NCBI GenBank assembly: GCA_031763025.1
Contig: JASSKH010000010.1
Location: 7,187,901-7,251,900, forward strand
Direction of reading: 5' to 3'
Length of the DNA: 64,000 nt
Source of the DNA: Macrocystis pyrifera
Taxonomy: Eukaryota > Sar > Phaeophyceae > Laminariales > Laminariaceae
Shown in pieces: positions 45,230 to 57,609 of the stretch. The notes below the pieces were generated by a model. It saw nothing but the letters and a program-made list of their open reading frames with translations. It made no database searches and had not been told where the DNA came from. Positions within the stretch are counted from its first letter, which is position 1, and every line of letters begins with the position of its first letter. Both the position numbers and the translations under genes were made by a program.

Positions 45230-47485
45230 CTGCCGATGCAACATTGAGGTAATACGACATAAATTCATTAATTATCAAACCGTTCTGCAGAAGTCAATGC
45301 GTTTTACTTGATTTAGAACCCCTGCGCCGGGGTCTTCGTGGCGAGCGACTACTTTTAATTTGTGTTTTTTTTTTTTATTGGTAAAATGTACGGGGTACAC
45401 TCGTCATGAGTGGTTCGTGTGACCATTACCAGACTACTACCTTGGACGTCTACTGCTGTACTAAAATTCAGTATAGGAAAACGTGGGGGTCGGCTGGTAA
45501 GTTATTACCCGGACGAGCACCTTGCACGGCGGTTCAAACCCAGCTGCGACGTTAGGCACGCACCGGCGGTTGTTGTCGTTCGTCGTGACATGGAGCCCGT
45601 GTTGTGTGAGGACGGTACTTACAGCGTCGACTGTTGAACCACAGCAATCGAGCACTCCGCCGTCCACGTTCGTATGGGCAAGGAGACCTCGAACCTGGAA
45701 TTGCGCGAGGAAAAAAAAATAACGAAGACAGGCGTCAATAAAATCGCACGTATCCTGTTCCCGTGTTCGCCCTGCATGTTTTCTTCATCGATCAATCGCT
45801 TGTTGACATGCATGGAGAAACAAGCGGCTCAACAAGTCACACCAAACAAGTAGCCTACCTGACTTAGTCCGGAAAAGTAAATATCGTTTTGTACCAAACC
45901 TTGATATGCCAGCTGGTGTTATATTTTGGGACACAGTACCGCCTGATATTCGTACGAGTACGGGTGTGGTGGGGGTGTCAGGTTCAGACACCACAACATG
46001 CAGCAGCAACTACCCCCCTGAGTCCGGAAAAGTAAGAATCGTTTTGTACTAACTCTTAATATGCCAAAGTTTCCTACATTTAGGGACACAGTGATGCTCT
46101 GATTACTGATTAGTATGAGTACGCGCGAGACCTGCCAGGTTAAGGCACATCACATGCGCGATTGTCCAAGCAGCCACTACACGGAGACCGGAAAAGTAAG
46201 GATCGTATTGGATTGACTGTCAATGTGCGAACGATTCTTACATTTCCAGACACAGTACGCGTGCGGAGCTGCCAGGTTCAGGCACGCGAGCGAACATGCA
46301 GCAGTTACCCAACTGAGTCCGGAAAACAGAGGTTCTTATTTTCGGGACACACTGGTGACGGATATTCGTACGAAGTACGCGTGGGGTCGAGCTGTCAGGT
46401 TCAGGCACAAGCGCGAACGTGCAGCAGCCGCCACCCGACTGATTCCGGAAAAGTATTAATCGTTTTGTACTAACTCTTGACACGCGAATGTTTCTTATAC
46501 TTATAGACACGTTGGTGCCTGATATACGTACGACTACGCGCAGAGCACGGGCGCGTAAACGCAGCAGCAGCAACCCCACTGCGTCCGGAAACATAACAAT
46601 CGTTTTGTATTCACTTTTAATTTGCGAACGGTTCGTATAATTACGGACACAGTGGTGGCACATGGCGCAAATGCAACAGCGCCTACCTCACTGAGTCCGG
46701 AAATATATGAGTGTTTTGTGTTTATTTATAATATGTGAACAGTTGTTACATTTCCGAACAAATTGATCCCTGATGATCGAGTATGGACGACTACGCGAAG
46801 GTCGAGTTACCCGGACTTGCGAGTGCGTGAGGCAACTACGTACTCAACACATGTGCTGCAGGTACTGTCTCTGACCACACTGACACATAACATGATAAGA
46901 GGTACGTACTCTGTTCTCGGTTCTGCGACGTAACATGTGTGTTTACTCGCACGTGAGGCGCCAAAAATGCAATTGCCACGACCGCAGCATATGCACGCAC
47001 GTACGGGTACTCGTACGTACGGGTACAGTATACTGCTGCATCGTCACAACCCACCGCCAACAGGTACGTGACATCTACCACTGCACACCTCACCTGCGAA
47101 CTAGTTGATGGGTAGCGCCCTGATGGTGATGCCTGCCCGACGCTCATGCCAGTCCAGGAGCCCTTCTCTGTCTTCTCTTTTGTCAAGCGATAGTTGTAGT
47201 ACAGCGCACCCACACAGTCATTCCGATTGCACAAGCACTCCCCGAAACGCAATGGCTCTTCGACCAGGTGGCGTGCATGAACCCACTCTGCGCCCACAGA
47301 CGCAGACCACTCGCTCAAGTCCGCCCAGTAGGGCCCGTTCCCTACATGCTTCCATCTGTCGTCGCACCCATCACGACTTCCAGGCCGGTCGCAGGCAAAG
47401 CACAGTCCCAGTCCCCCGACCTCAGACGGTTTCCCGTGGTTTTCTCTCCCACAAACGGCTCTTCGCCCCCGCTTCATCGACCAAA
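44869..47485 (-). CDS. Adenine-type DNA methyltransferase, three exons
   Basis: Exons on the minus strand are 47485-47094, 45694-45564 and 45229-44869. The junctions are CAG|GTGAGG...CCAG|G (phase 0) and GCCG|GTGCGT...GGCAG|G (phase 2). All phases interlock without a stop, giving about 292 residues from the ATG at 47477. The product has a SAM-binding motif (GGVLDCCGSTVDAV), the NDNNRR turn, and the catalytic SPPY motif (DWIVTSPPY). FKLRLSFLEP and NPPDKVVVLPR follow, as in phage and bacterial N6-adenine methyltransferases. The N-terminus adds Cys/His pairs (LCFACDRPG, CLCNRNDC). Exon 1 begins at an acceptor, so more 5' exons may exist. It may methylate adenine in DNA; substrate is inferred. 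Confidence 0.8.
45564..45694 (-). CDS. Methyltransferase exon 2: SAM-binding motif
   Basis: 131 bases: VRGLLAHTNVDGGVLDCCGS, then TVLTQHGLHVTTNDNNR plus two bases. LDCCGS stands where these enzymes have the FxGxG-like SAM loop. Acceptor GCAATTCCAG|G, donor CGCCG|GTGCGT. Confidence 0.82.
45866..46810. repeat. Minisatellite array in the methyltransferase intron
   Basis: Seven imperfect units of about 112-165 bases, marked by TCCGGAAAA at 45868, 46023, 46187, 46317, 46444, 46583 and 46696. Each carries ATCGTTTTGTA, GGGACACAG.GGTG and CAGGTTCAGGCAC...AACATGCAGCAGC. It fills most of the 1.4 kb intron between exons 1 and 2. Confidence 0.82.
47094..47485 (-). CDS. Methyltransferase exon 1 (first visible): zinc-ligand-rich region
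   Basis: Open for 130 codons between acceptor TTTTTTAGCAG|TT and donor TCGCAG|GTGAGG. Contains CGRENHGK, LCFACDRPGSRDGCDDRW and ECLCNRNDCVGALYYN, then WTGMSVGQASPSGRYPS just before the SAM domain, where related enzymes have a conserved YPTP-like entry. It enters in phase 1, so an upstream exon is likely unless the ATG at 47477 is used. Confidence 0.68.
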
Positions 47486-47499
47486 CTGCTAAAAAACTG

Positions 47500-48640
47500 A
47501 GTTTTGGGCGCCGATCGGAATCGCGATATGCGCCCCGGCTGACCACCTATCCCCGAACCGCCAACAACCTATGGCAAGCACACGATTTCAGCTATCGAGG
47601 GATGTCCTCGTCGGGAGCGGTGGTGAGCACAGAGATATGGTCCTCTGTGCTGTGACTGCTGTAGTTGGCCTGGCCTCGTCTTGGGGCGACTGATGAACCA
47701 GGGCTCGTGCCTCGCCCACAGGTCGTCTCTTTGGCGGATATTCGCCAGACACCACTACCTTGGGTGGTTCAACTGACCCTTGGTGCTCTAAGCGCTCTGC
47801 GAGGCACCTGCCGTCCTCTACGGGTGTATTCGTCGATGTGGCTCGTGGGGGGTGTTTTGAGGATGGGGACCCTATCGAAAAAAGCCTTCCTAATACTGCA
47901 AGACTATTGTCCAAACGGGTTTCAGGTACCAGAAGTCGTCGTACACACGCGCACTGGTCTCGAATCCATTTTTTTTTCTTCTGCTGTAGCCTCCCTCTCG
48001 GTCACAGCTACACAGGAAGCACTTCACCGAGAGCAACGGCGAAGGCTGCGGCTAGCTACATCGACAACGGTGGGAACCAAAAAAATGCGGCGAGACTAAA
48101 CTAAACAACAGTGGTACGTACGTACGTAAGGGATCCCTGATCTTCGCCCGTACCGCACGATTTGGGTACGTGTACGTACGTACGAGATATTGGTGCTGCC
48201 GGCCATAGTGCTTCATTTGGAAAGCCACACGTACTCATCGAGAAGGTGCGGCCCGACGGGTGGATATATCATACGCGCTCGACGAGAGCCTTTCAGCTTT
48301 CGTTTTCGGCCGGAAAAAAAATAATGTGGTATCGCTTGGCCTTGTGATTTGCCTCCTCGCTTTGGCCTACATGCGTTGTATACGTGTTCTCCGTCGTAAG
48401 TGAGCGCCTTACCCACTACTCTTGCAGGGAGTCCGTAGTGATCAGGTGATCAGAACCGACGATTGACCCCAAAACCATGCCCCCACGTTTTCACATGACA
48501 TTTGGACATGATTACGGTTAATGTTGTAAGTGTAGTGCGCTACTCCGTCACATATGCTGCGGTTGGGAGCGTACCAGCAGGTAAAAGATATTTTTCATGT
48601 GATATGGTATTTATGTACCGGTGTGTTTTTGCTCTCGTTT
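47500..48640. other. Intergenic or uncharacterised 5' region between divergent genes
   Basis: Lies between the methyltransferase (minus) and CFAP74-like (plus) genes. A minus frame at 47588-47914 could hold an upstream methyltransferase exon, but I found no donor in the required phase. Short GTAC repeats occur at 48116-48185. It may contain 5' exons or promoters of both. Confidence 0.4.
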
Positions 48641-48649
48641 TTCTTTCAG

Positions 48650-48781
48650 ATGCGTGTGCTGGAGACGGAGCTGCTGAGGGCCGCGGCTCATCGAGACCTG
48701 CTGCGGAAGGTGGCCCTCGAGGCGGAAGCTAGGCAGAACTCGGCGGAGGATCGGGAAGCCGATCTTGAGAAAAAGAGCGAA
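48650..48781 (+). CDS. CFAP74: CFAP74-like exon 1 (first recognised)
   Basis: 44 codons, MRVLETELLRAAAHRD...LEKKSE, a coiled coil. Acceptor TTTTTCTTTCAG lies directly before the ATG, so this may be internal. Donor GAA|GTGCGT, phase 0. Confidence 0.7.
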
Positions 48782-51700
48782 GTGCGTGGCAATTGTATCG
48801 TATACCCGGCTGTCGCATGCTATTCATTCTCCTCGATCTCTGAGTTCAACAAGAACGGGTACGGCCGGTTGCTCGAATATGGTAAACGCCTTTGGTGGTA
48901 CGCTGTGCTTGTTGTGCGTAGGAGTATCTCGTACCATGGAGACGCAGGTTGCTCAAGGAACGTGCATCTTTACAAGACGTGAAGTTCCGGTGTTTATATG
49001 CAGTATGTGAAGCGGAGCCGTAGGGGATGATGGAAAGAGTAAGGGACGCAGGTGGTTCTGGCAGCTGGAAAGCAGTGCTTCGCTTCTTCTGATTTAGATA
49101 TTCCTGTTGATGACGAGAGCTGAGGAGGTGCTCTGGTAGAGAAGTAAGAGGTACGGGGGGGGGACTCGACGCCCAGATATACTCGTCCCACCCCACACCA
49201 CAAGCTCTCCTAAATTCCTCTTGTCTGATGTACGCCTACAGAACTTTCCTGTGGCTACCGGTCGTTCTTCTGTTAATATAAGAACTTCTCACTTCGTGAT
49301 TCTATCTGCATTAAGGAACATTACTCTCGTCCAATGGGTTATCCGCCCTAGGGAAAATTCCTAATAGAACGTTACTCGCGACTAACGGAATATCCGCCGG
49401 GTTAATCCATTCTTCGGATTATTCTCGTATTCGTGAGACTAAAAGACTGCAACATATTATCTATATCAATAGCCCATGAGTACTCCACCCATATCACATT
49501 AGCCCACCCTGAATAATCGTATATGCATACCACAAGATGGTCGCAGGGTGATGACAAAGGTCATCCCAAACAGCCAGGAAAAAGGTGGTCGAAGATGCGG
49601 CTATTCGAAACAAAACAAATGAGGCTATAGATCCCCCCATACCTCGTAATAAGACCCAAACACTACGAAGAGGGGGTGTTCGCTGAGAACAACCACTAAA
49701 AGGGAGACTAAAGGAGAGACGACGCCAGATGTGAAGCGGGGCCGTAGGGGATGATGGTAAGGGTAAGGGACGCAGGTGGTTCTGGCAGCTAGAAAGCATT
49801 GCTTCGCTTCTTCTGATTTAGATCTTCCTATTGATGGCGAGAGCTGAGGAGGTGCTCTGGTAGAGAAGTGAGAAGTACGGGGGGGGGACGCGTCGCCCAG
49901 ATATACTCGTCCCACCCCACATCACAAGCTCTCCTAAATTCCTTCTATCTGATGTACGCCTACAGAACTTTCCTGTGGCTACCGCTCGTTCTTCTGCTAA
50001 TATAAGAACTTCTCACTTCGTGGTTCTATCTGCGTTAAGGAACATTACTCTCGTCCAACGGGTTATCCGCCCTAGGGAACAATCCTAATAGAACGTTACT
50101 CTCGACTAACGGAATATCCGCCGGGTTAATCCGTTCTTCGGATTATTCTCGTATTCGTGAGACTAAAAGACTGCAACATATTATCTATATCAATAGCCCA
50201 TGAGTACTCCACCCATATCACTAGTACGTAGAAGATTATGAAGATGATGACTATCATGATGATGCTGTCATCACATTATAATTCATATAAAAAACCCCAA
50301 AGCTACAGTAGCCTGTCGACACAAAGCAGGCTACGTATATATTTTAACCATAAAGCGTTCGAGCTGGTGAAAATAAAAGACGGAAATTAATCTCAGAACG
50401 AAGCATGTGTGGTGCCATGCTGACTGTCATGAACAGCGGAAGAGGGTGGCAAGGCCGGTTTTTATTTAGGGCTGGTGCCAGGGGCAAAAATGTTTCCCGA
50501 CCACCCTCTGGCCCTAATTGCGGTCAATAACGGGCAGGCGTTTCAAAGAAGAAACGTTTTTTTTTCTCAACAGTCTGCTTACATGCACACCAAGGCATGT
50601 CTGCAAAGTTTCCTGCGGAAAAATGAATATCTGACCTGCATTTGTTCAATATTGAGCAAAATGCATGGCCAAAAGTCGATCCTATACTGAAACTGAGTAA
50701 CTACGAGGCAGCGCTATTTTTTTTCATTTGTTTTACACAAAAATCCAAATGCGCACGATGTTTTCTAGAGATAGACCCTGAAACTTTGCACACGTGTTAT
50801 TTATCTCTTTCCCGAGAACGTTCCCGCGAGGTTTTCATATTATTTTGTTTTTTACCGAAACTAGTTTGTCTAAGGTAAAAGGTAAACTTTCCCGAAAAAC
50901 CCGAAAAACAAAAATCAGGGGAGGCGGGGAGCGTTAGGTCAGGTGTTTGTAAGGACACTTAGAAGACCGTTTGCAAAGTCACGGTCTGACTCGAAAAAAC
51001 GGCGTAGATTCTGACCCCGGAAATCAAATCCATCGTTCAACTTGAACCAGCCTGTATAGAAGAAAATAAAAGAGCACCAGGTACGAAAGAATAGACGCAG
51101 TACCAGTATAATATGGTGTCACATCGAGTTACGTGCTTGACCGTGGTCATGCCCGTCCGTCCTATTCACCACCTATTAATAGTAAGATTGATAGTACTGC
51201 ACCGTAGTTCCAGGTATATTCGTACTGTGTGACGCATCGGTGATCGGGCACAATATCAAATGCTGTGCACCGCGCTTGCCAAATCTTCGGGATGCATGCT
51301 ATGTTCGAGTACTGCTGTAGGTTTCTACTATTAATATGAACATCATTGACCTTCACGAGGGGTTTTGTTGTGCAAGTTCTCGCAGTACAACATACCGATA
51401 TACGCGTCGAGGCTGGTCAGGCGGCCTCGGTCGCTACCGGTAATATTGTGTTGCATGTCGGCATCGGCAAGGTCGAGAGCACCCGACGAACAAGCAAGCA
51501 AGCAAGCACACAAACGAAGGAACAAATAAACAACCCCTCCTCACGTTCGATAGAAAAATAAACCGGTGGAGTAAAATAACTTACTGCCAGTTATACATTA
51601 CGACCTGGCATGTAATATTGACAGATAAAATCCAAGTGTTCTTTTATTTAACGTTCACAGTTTTCTATGTACAGCAGTGTCCCCAATTTGGGTCTCGGAA

Positions 51701-54700
51701 ATAGGAGTGTGGGTACTACTATACAAGTAGTGGTATTTATTTTCAGAGTAAGTACCCTCGCTAAGATGACTCTTGGATGATCAGCGTCACCGCAGTGATT
51801 TTTTCAGGCTGCCAGGTCGTTTCTTTCCAGGATCAGCACTCGGCTGAGGCTAGCCGCTAGCTGGTTTCGGTGTGCCTTTGTCCCGTGGATCTTAACTCCC
51901 ACGTCTCTCGAGAATGACCACTTACCAATGCCAGGAACGGGAGGACCCACTAGGTTCGGGGGTCGCTGGCACGGGACGCGTGTATGTACTTACCCGAAGC
52001 TCTGTCGGCCGCCATTGTACACGAACGAACATGTTTTACAGATGGCTTTAGAGGCTTTGGCTGACATTGAAGCTTGGATGGACCGCCAGCCCTTGAGTCG
52101 CACCGGTCAGCCACAGGAGATTCAGGATGAGCTAGCTAAGCTAGTCAGCCAGGCTGAGGTGATGGGCTGTGGTATTTTTGTAGACTCTCGCCGTTTAGCG
52201 CGTCGCGGATGTCTTCAACATTAGCGCTGTACACGTTGTACGTGTGTCGCATATGCGTGCGCTAGCGCCACTCCTTGGTAGCCGTGTCGCATCGTGCACC
52301 GGTACGCGCACAGCAGTGCGCAGCAGGTGACCGTTATCCTACCACCCCCAAACGAAACGTACGCATTACAAGGCGGGTTTTCTGTCAACTGGAAATTACC
52401 AACCAGTGGGACTTTTTTGTTCTCTTTTCGGGAGAATTGCAAAAGAAGTCACCCTTCAAAGGCCCCTACGACTAGCAACATTGGGTCTGCTCTTCGGTTG
52501 GGACCACATTGCTGTACCGTTGACCAAGATAACTCACCAAGGTCAACGGAAGGTTTGCGAACCCGGTGTTTTTGTGCGCTGCTTTCTTTTTTTTTTGTTG
52601 CCATCAGATAGCCGAGGAAGCGGTCATAGCTCAACGGGCGACGACGGAGCGCGAGCGATGCGTGCACTTACACGCGAAGCGGGAGGCCGACCGAGCAGAA
52701 AGGGCCCTGCACGCCAACGCCGAGGTAAAGCAAAAACGAGGTGTATTTTCTGCAACCCATTACGCAGTCCAGCGCTGGATGTCGTATTTTACGGTTTAGG
52801 GGTATCGAAATATCGAATTGCCGCTGTAATGGCATCGAACGTGTTTTGCGGTGCATCATCACAAATCGCGAGTGTAGGATGCACCGACCCAGCACATGTA
52901 TCGCCGACCTGCCTTTTTTCTACAGTAGCGCATCTCCTTCCAGTTACACGCCAAAATTCATGGGAATGTGGTCGCAAACAAGTAAGCAAAACATTCAAAC
53001 GTGGCCGGGACTTGCAGTGTACAGAAAGCCAGAATTTTTCTCGGCAGGGACTGGTAGATGCAAGCTCGAAACGAATGTCCCTGGTGACCATCAAAGTACC
53101 CCCGTTTCCCCCTTTAGATCGAGATTTCCCGCTCCAGAAGAAGCATATCAAGTCAATATTTGGCCGCGAACTCGACGCTAATCTGCGCTCAGGTCTGCGA
53201 GACGCTCTCCACAGAAAAAATGGAGCAGCAGGCGTCCCAGGCATCAGAAGCAGCCAGAAGGGTTGCCATCGAGGAGGGAGTGGCCGAAAAGATGGAAAAG
53301 CATCACAGGTCGAGGGCGGCGCAGCGGGAACAGGCCCGAGCAGACCTAGCCGTCAAGGCCAAGTCACAGGTTGGTGTCGTCTCTTAACCGATCGACTTGC
53401 ACGTCGTTATGCTTACACATCCTTCCGTTTGAAGCCAAAACTATAAAACAAATCTGCAAGCACCACCTACACCTCGTAAATCAAAATGGCGTTTCTGTGA
53501 GGATGCAGCGCTTGTCGTACAAATAGCGCCCCTGCTACGTCCATGCGTTTTCGGTGAGTCTTCTGCACCAGAGCGAATAACCTAAGCATGGGATCGCACA
53601 TCACGGCAAATACACAGTCATGAAACCATTGTTTTTTTTTGGTCCGGCATGTGTCATGACTTGAGCTGAAAGCACTGCTGGGCCAGAGCTGGGGTGTACG
53701 ATGTTCTGTGCGCAACCAATCTTTCTCTCGTAAACTCACCTAAATTATTCAATTTGTTTGTGCTGTGGCACCGTTTCGTTCCTTCCGGGATTATGTTTTG
53801 CACTTTGTTTTCGACCACGCCCTTCGGCGGGTGTGGGGTGGACACTTGACAGCTCAAAGCAGCGAAGAGCGCCCGAGGGGCGGCGGTCGAGAGGGCCAAC
53901 CTGCTCGTACGAGACGCCGCGCCGGCTTTGCAGGAGGTTATGAAGATAAGAGACGACGCTCACGCGCAACGGTAAGAACCTCTCAGCTTCCCCCCCACCA
54001 CCACTCTGATCATTGTTACTACCGCACAAACCAAATTCCTTTCTCGAATTCCAAGCATTCATAGCTTACCCCCAAAACATCGTGATAGCTTCAGTTTTTA
54101 CGGGGGTTAGGGTCTCTCTACAAATGTCTTATCTCGTCGAAAAAGGTTGACCATTTTTTCTCGGAGTACAGCAACAGTGGTATGCGTTCCAAATTTTAGG
54201 ACTTGGCGTAGGGAACCGTAAGTCGTACCCCCCTTTGGTGACAGGGAAGGCTTTTCTATATCTCCGGCAAAGCGATTTCCGTGAAGATGGTATGGGTACT
54301 CGACCAATCTTGCAGAGGCCAAAGGGCCCGGAGTTGCTGTACTACTGGCACCCGCCGGTGCTCGACAAGCCTAACGCGTGTGATTCTGAAAAACTGGAAT
54401 CAGTTTGATCCTACGTAAGCGTTCCAACGCAAAAGCCGACACGGACGCGTTGACCAGGTACTGCCCTGCTTTCGAGACGTGGATTAAAACGGGTGGCATG
54501 TCGATTGCACTAACTGCTATCATTTCAGCAGGAAACACCTAGCACGTATACAGGAGTATATGGCGTCACGTCACGTGGTGTACGTCAGCCTCGCCATAAA
54601 TAAACAGCTATTTTGAGCAACCCTGACATGTGCACATTGGCTGGTGAAGAATTTGTAGCTGGTTGGTCTTTTAGGAGGGTGGAAATACCAAGCACTAGGG

Positions 54701-57515
54701 CATCACGTGGTGGTGTACCCAAAACAAAACAAATAAGCAGTTGATTTGAGCAACCCTAGCATGTTGCACATTTTGGATGTGCGGACTCTCCTCAACCGAT
54801 GTGCGTGTATTCAGGATCGAGTGCGTGCTCCAGCTCAAAGCGGACACGGAGGCGGCAGCAGCTCTCATTCGCGGGAAAAACGAAAAGCGGGAGGGAAAGC
54901 GAATCCGGGAAGAGGCTAAGCACGAGGCGGAGAAGGAAATGCTAGCCACCAAGGGTCTCAACCCATACAAAGTCAGTTGAATACTAAAAAAGGAGCTTCC
55001 TCATAGACCTCTCCTGCTATTTTCCGATTGGGGTTTTTGGGGCTCGTTTTGGTGGGAATGCGAGATTCGACCCTTTCCATTTTGTGTTTGATTTAGTTTT
55101 GTTCGGCATACGGTTTAGGTTCGCAGTGCGGCTTGCGCGCAGTGGTGCTGGACTGTGGCCTTACCGCACATCATGCTGGAAAAAAGCTGAGTTTTAGGTG
55201 CCGAATCGAGCTGCTCAGGTGCACCCTGTGATAATATGCGCTGATGTGACTGACATCCCCACTACATACAGGCATCGCCTCGCAAGCAACATAAAACCAT
55301 TGCACGTAACTAACTGATGGAAAGCAGGGGTTCGATTTTTACAGCCATGATAGTCCCCCAAATAACAACCTACGATGGAAGTTCAAAGTGTTGATTATTG
55401 AGTGTCGCTCCATATACACTGGGCACATCGTACCACTCTTGGCGGAAATATAGGGATCATTTAGACATTAAAACGAATACGAATCAATCCTTATATTAAC
55501 GGCCACCGTGGTAATGTATGTACAGACACTGTAAGCCTACACAATCTAGTCAACCTTACGAGTTATTTCTACTACTAGTAATAAGTCATGCCAAGAAGCT
55601 ACGAAGTCCCAGGTAGGCATCAGGGGGCGGTCGATGCCCCGCGCCGCCAACCCACGTAGTACGGACTAGCTGCCCATCCTTTCGAGGGGGGCGTTGTTAT
55701 GAAGGGGACGGGAGGTATCAACAGGGTTGATCCTAACGCCGAGCAAGTACACAACATTACCGCTCATTTTCGGAAGACTTAAAGCGTTGACGAATCCGTG
55801 GCCTACGCCAAGCAGGGGTGCACGCTCAATCCCCCCCCCCCTCCTCTTCTGTGGCCTTCTATACACGTTTCTTTTCGAGAACAAAACTTTTCTTCCTTTT
55901 CGGCGCCTTCGAAAACGTGCGCTCAAACTTCCAACACAAAATTGCCCAAAAATCGAAAACTCTTGTACGTACGTGTGTATATGGTGAGGCACCCACGAGG
56001 CAGTTGCATAGCAAACCCATTGCTGTCTCTGGAAGCGGCCACACCAGAAATTAAAGGAATTCATTGATGCTGTCATCCATATGCAAGAAAATCCGCCTCT
56101 AATGCGGTTCTTAGAAGAATGCAGCTCACTCTTCATGCGACTCGCCCAACACCTCACGGCGCTTCGCGCTTGGTGCAATGCCTGCCTGGTCGGTGAAAAC
56201 CCGACGTGCTCCGTGCCGGCATTGTAGGGATGCGAGGGTTATGGTCATACGACTACGGCCATGCATGAGATCGATTACATCTCTCCTATCGACTACACCT
56301 CCTCCCCCCCCACCGCCGTAGACTCAGACTACGGCCAGACTACGGCCATGTACAGTAATGAGAACACCCTCAGCTAGACAGCCAGGGTACCGTTTTTTTT
56401 TTTTTTTTTTTTTACGGTTACCACGGCTGGCGGTCGAGTTAGATCATTTTTGTGCGGGGAAAAACCTTTACTCCGTACAAGGGGGATTATCGTATCACGT
56501 AGTGTGTATATGGTAAGGCACCCCCGAGGCAGTTCCATAGTAAACCCGTTGCTGTCTCTGGAAGTGGCCACACCAGACATCAAATCAATTCATTGATGCT
56601 GTCATCCATAATCAAGAAATTCCGCCTCACAAGCGGTTCTTAGTAGGATGCAGCTCACCCTTCATACGACTCGCCCAACACCTCACGTTTCGCTTCGCGC
56701 TTAGAGCAAGCAATGTCTGCCGGGTCGGTGAAAACCGGACATGCTCACCGGACATGCTCCGTCCCGGCATTGTAGGGATGCGAGGGTCTATGGTTATACG
56801 ACTACGGCCATGCATGATAATGAGTGCTGAGTGCACCCCCCCCCCCCCCCCCCCCGCCGACCGCCGTAGACCCAGACTACGGCCATGTACATTAATGAGA
56901 ACACCCTCCCACCCCCGCCCCCCTCCCACCACCGCCTCCAAAACAACCTGTTTTGGCAACGCCGCGTGATGGATGTATGGATGCGTTCCTTCAGGTTTTC
57001 AAGCAACGAGCGGTGGATGCCCGCGCTGTCCGAGAGGAGCGGAAACAGGAGAACAGAATCCGCCGTAGGAAGGAGGTACGTGCGTACAGACTGAAAACAT
57101 TGTCAAGCCAATGGATGATCGGACTTTCTTTTTTAGCTTTCGTGAGTTGTTTCCTCAGTTTTCGTTGCGAAAGAGGGGAGCGATCACAGCCCATCTACCG
57201 TATCTCCCAAAAGCTCATCTTTCGTCGAGGCCAATCGTTTGTCACGTACCATGCGGAATAGGTCTTTGCCACCGCCGCTTGTATGTCCCCAGGGAACATC
57301 GATGAACACCTTGATTAGACCCGTCCTGAAAACAGAACCACTTCGAGCGTAGTCGACCGCCGTCACGACGCCTTCAACTATCTATGCGCAGTCAATCAAG
57401 CGGGCGTGGTCCGGCCCGACTCCTATATAGGCCTGGCGCCACAAGCTGGCTGGACATCCCTACTGCCCTTTCCTTGCAGCTCGTTTCTCGCCATCGAGCG
57501 ACCGATGGCGGCAAC

Positions 57516-57609
<94 letters not shown>

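Larger units (their letters stand above)
49006..50220 (+). mobile_element. TRIM (LTR element in miniature) in a CFAP74-like intron
   Basis: Two direct 491-base repeats (49006-49496 and 49730-50220) begin TGTGAAGCGG and end CATATCA. They are about 95% alike by eye. Between them are 233 bases with no coding capacity, ending in a purine-rich stretch (AAAGGGAGACTAAAGGAGAG) suitable as a polypurine tract. Flanks CAGTA and TAGTA (if the LTR ends one base later) could be a 5-base duplication with one change. The internal start TTAGCCCACCCTG recurs at 21.26 kb. Confidence 0.82.
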
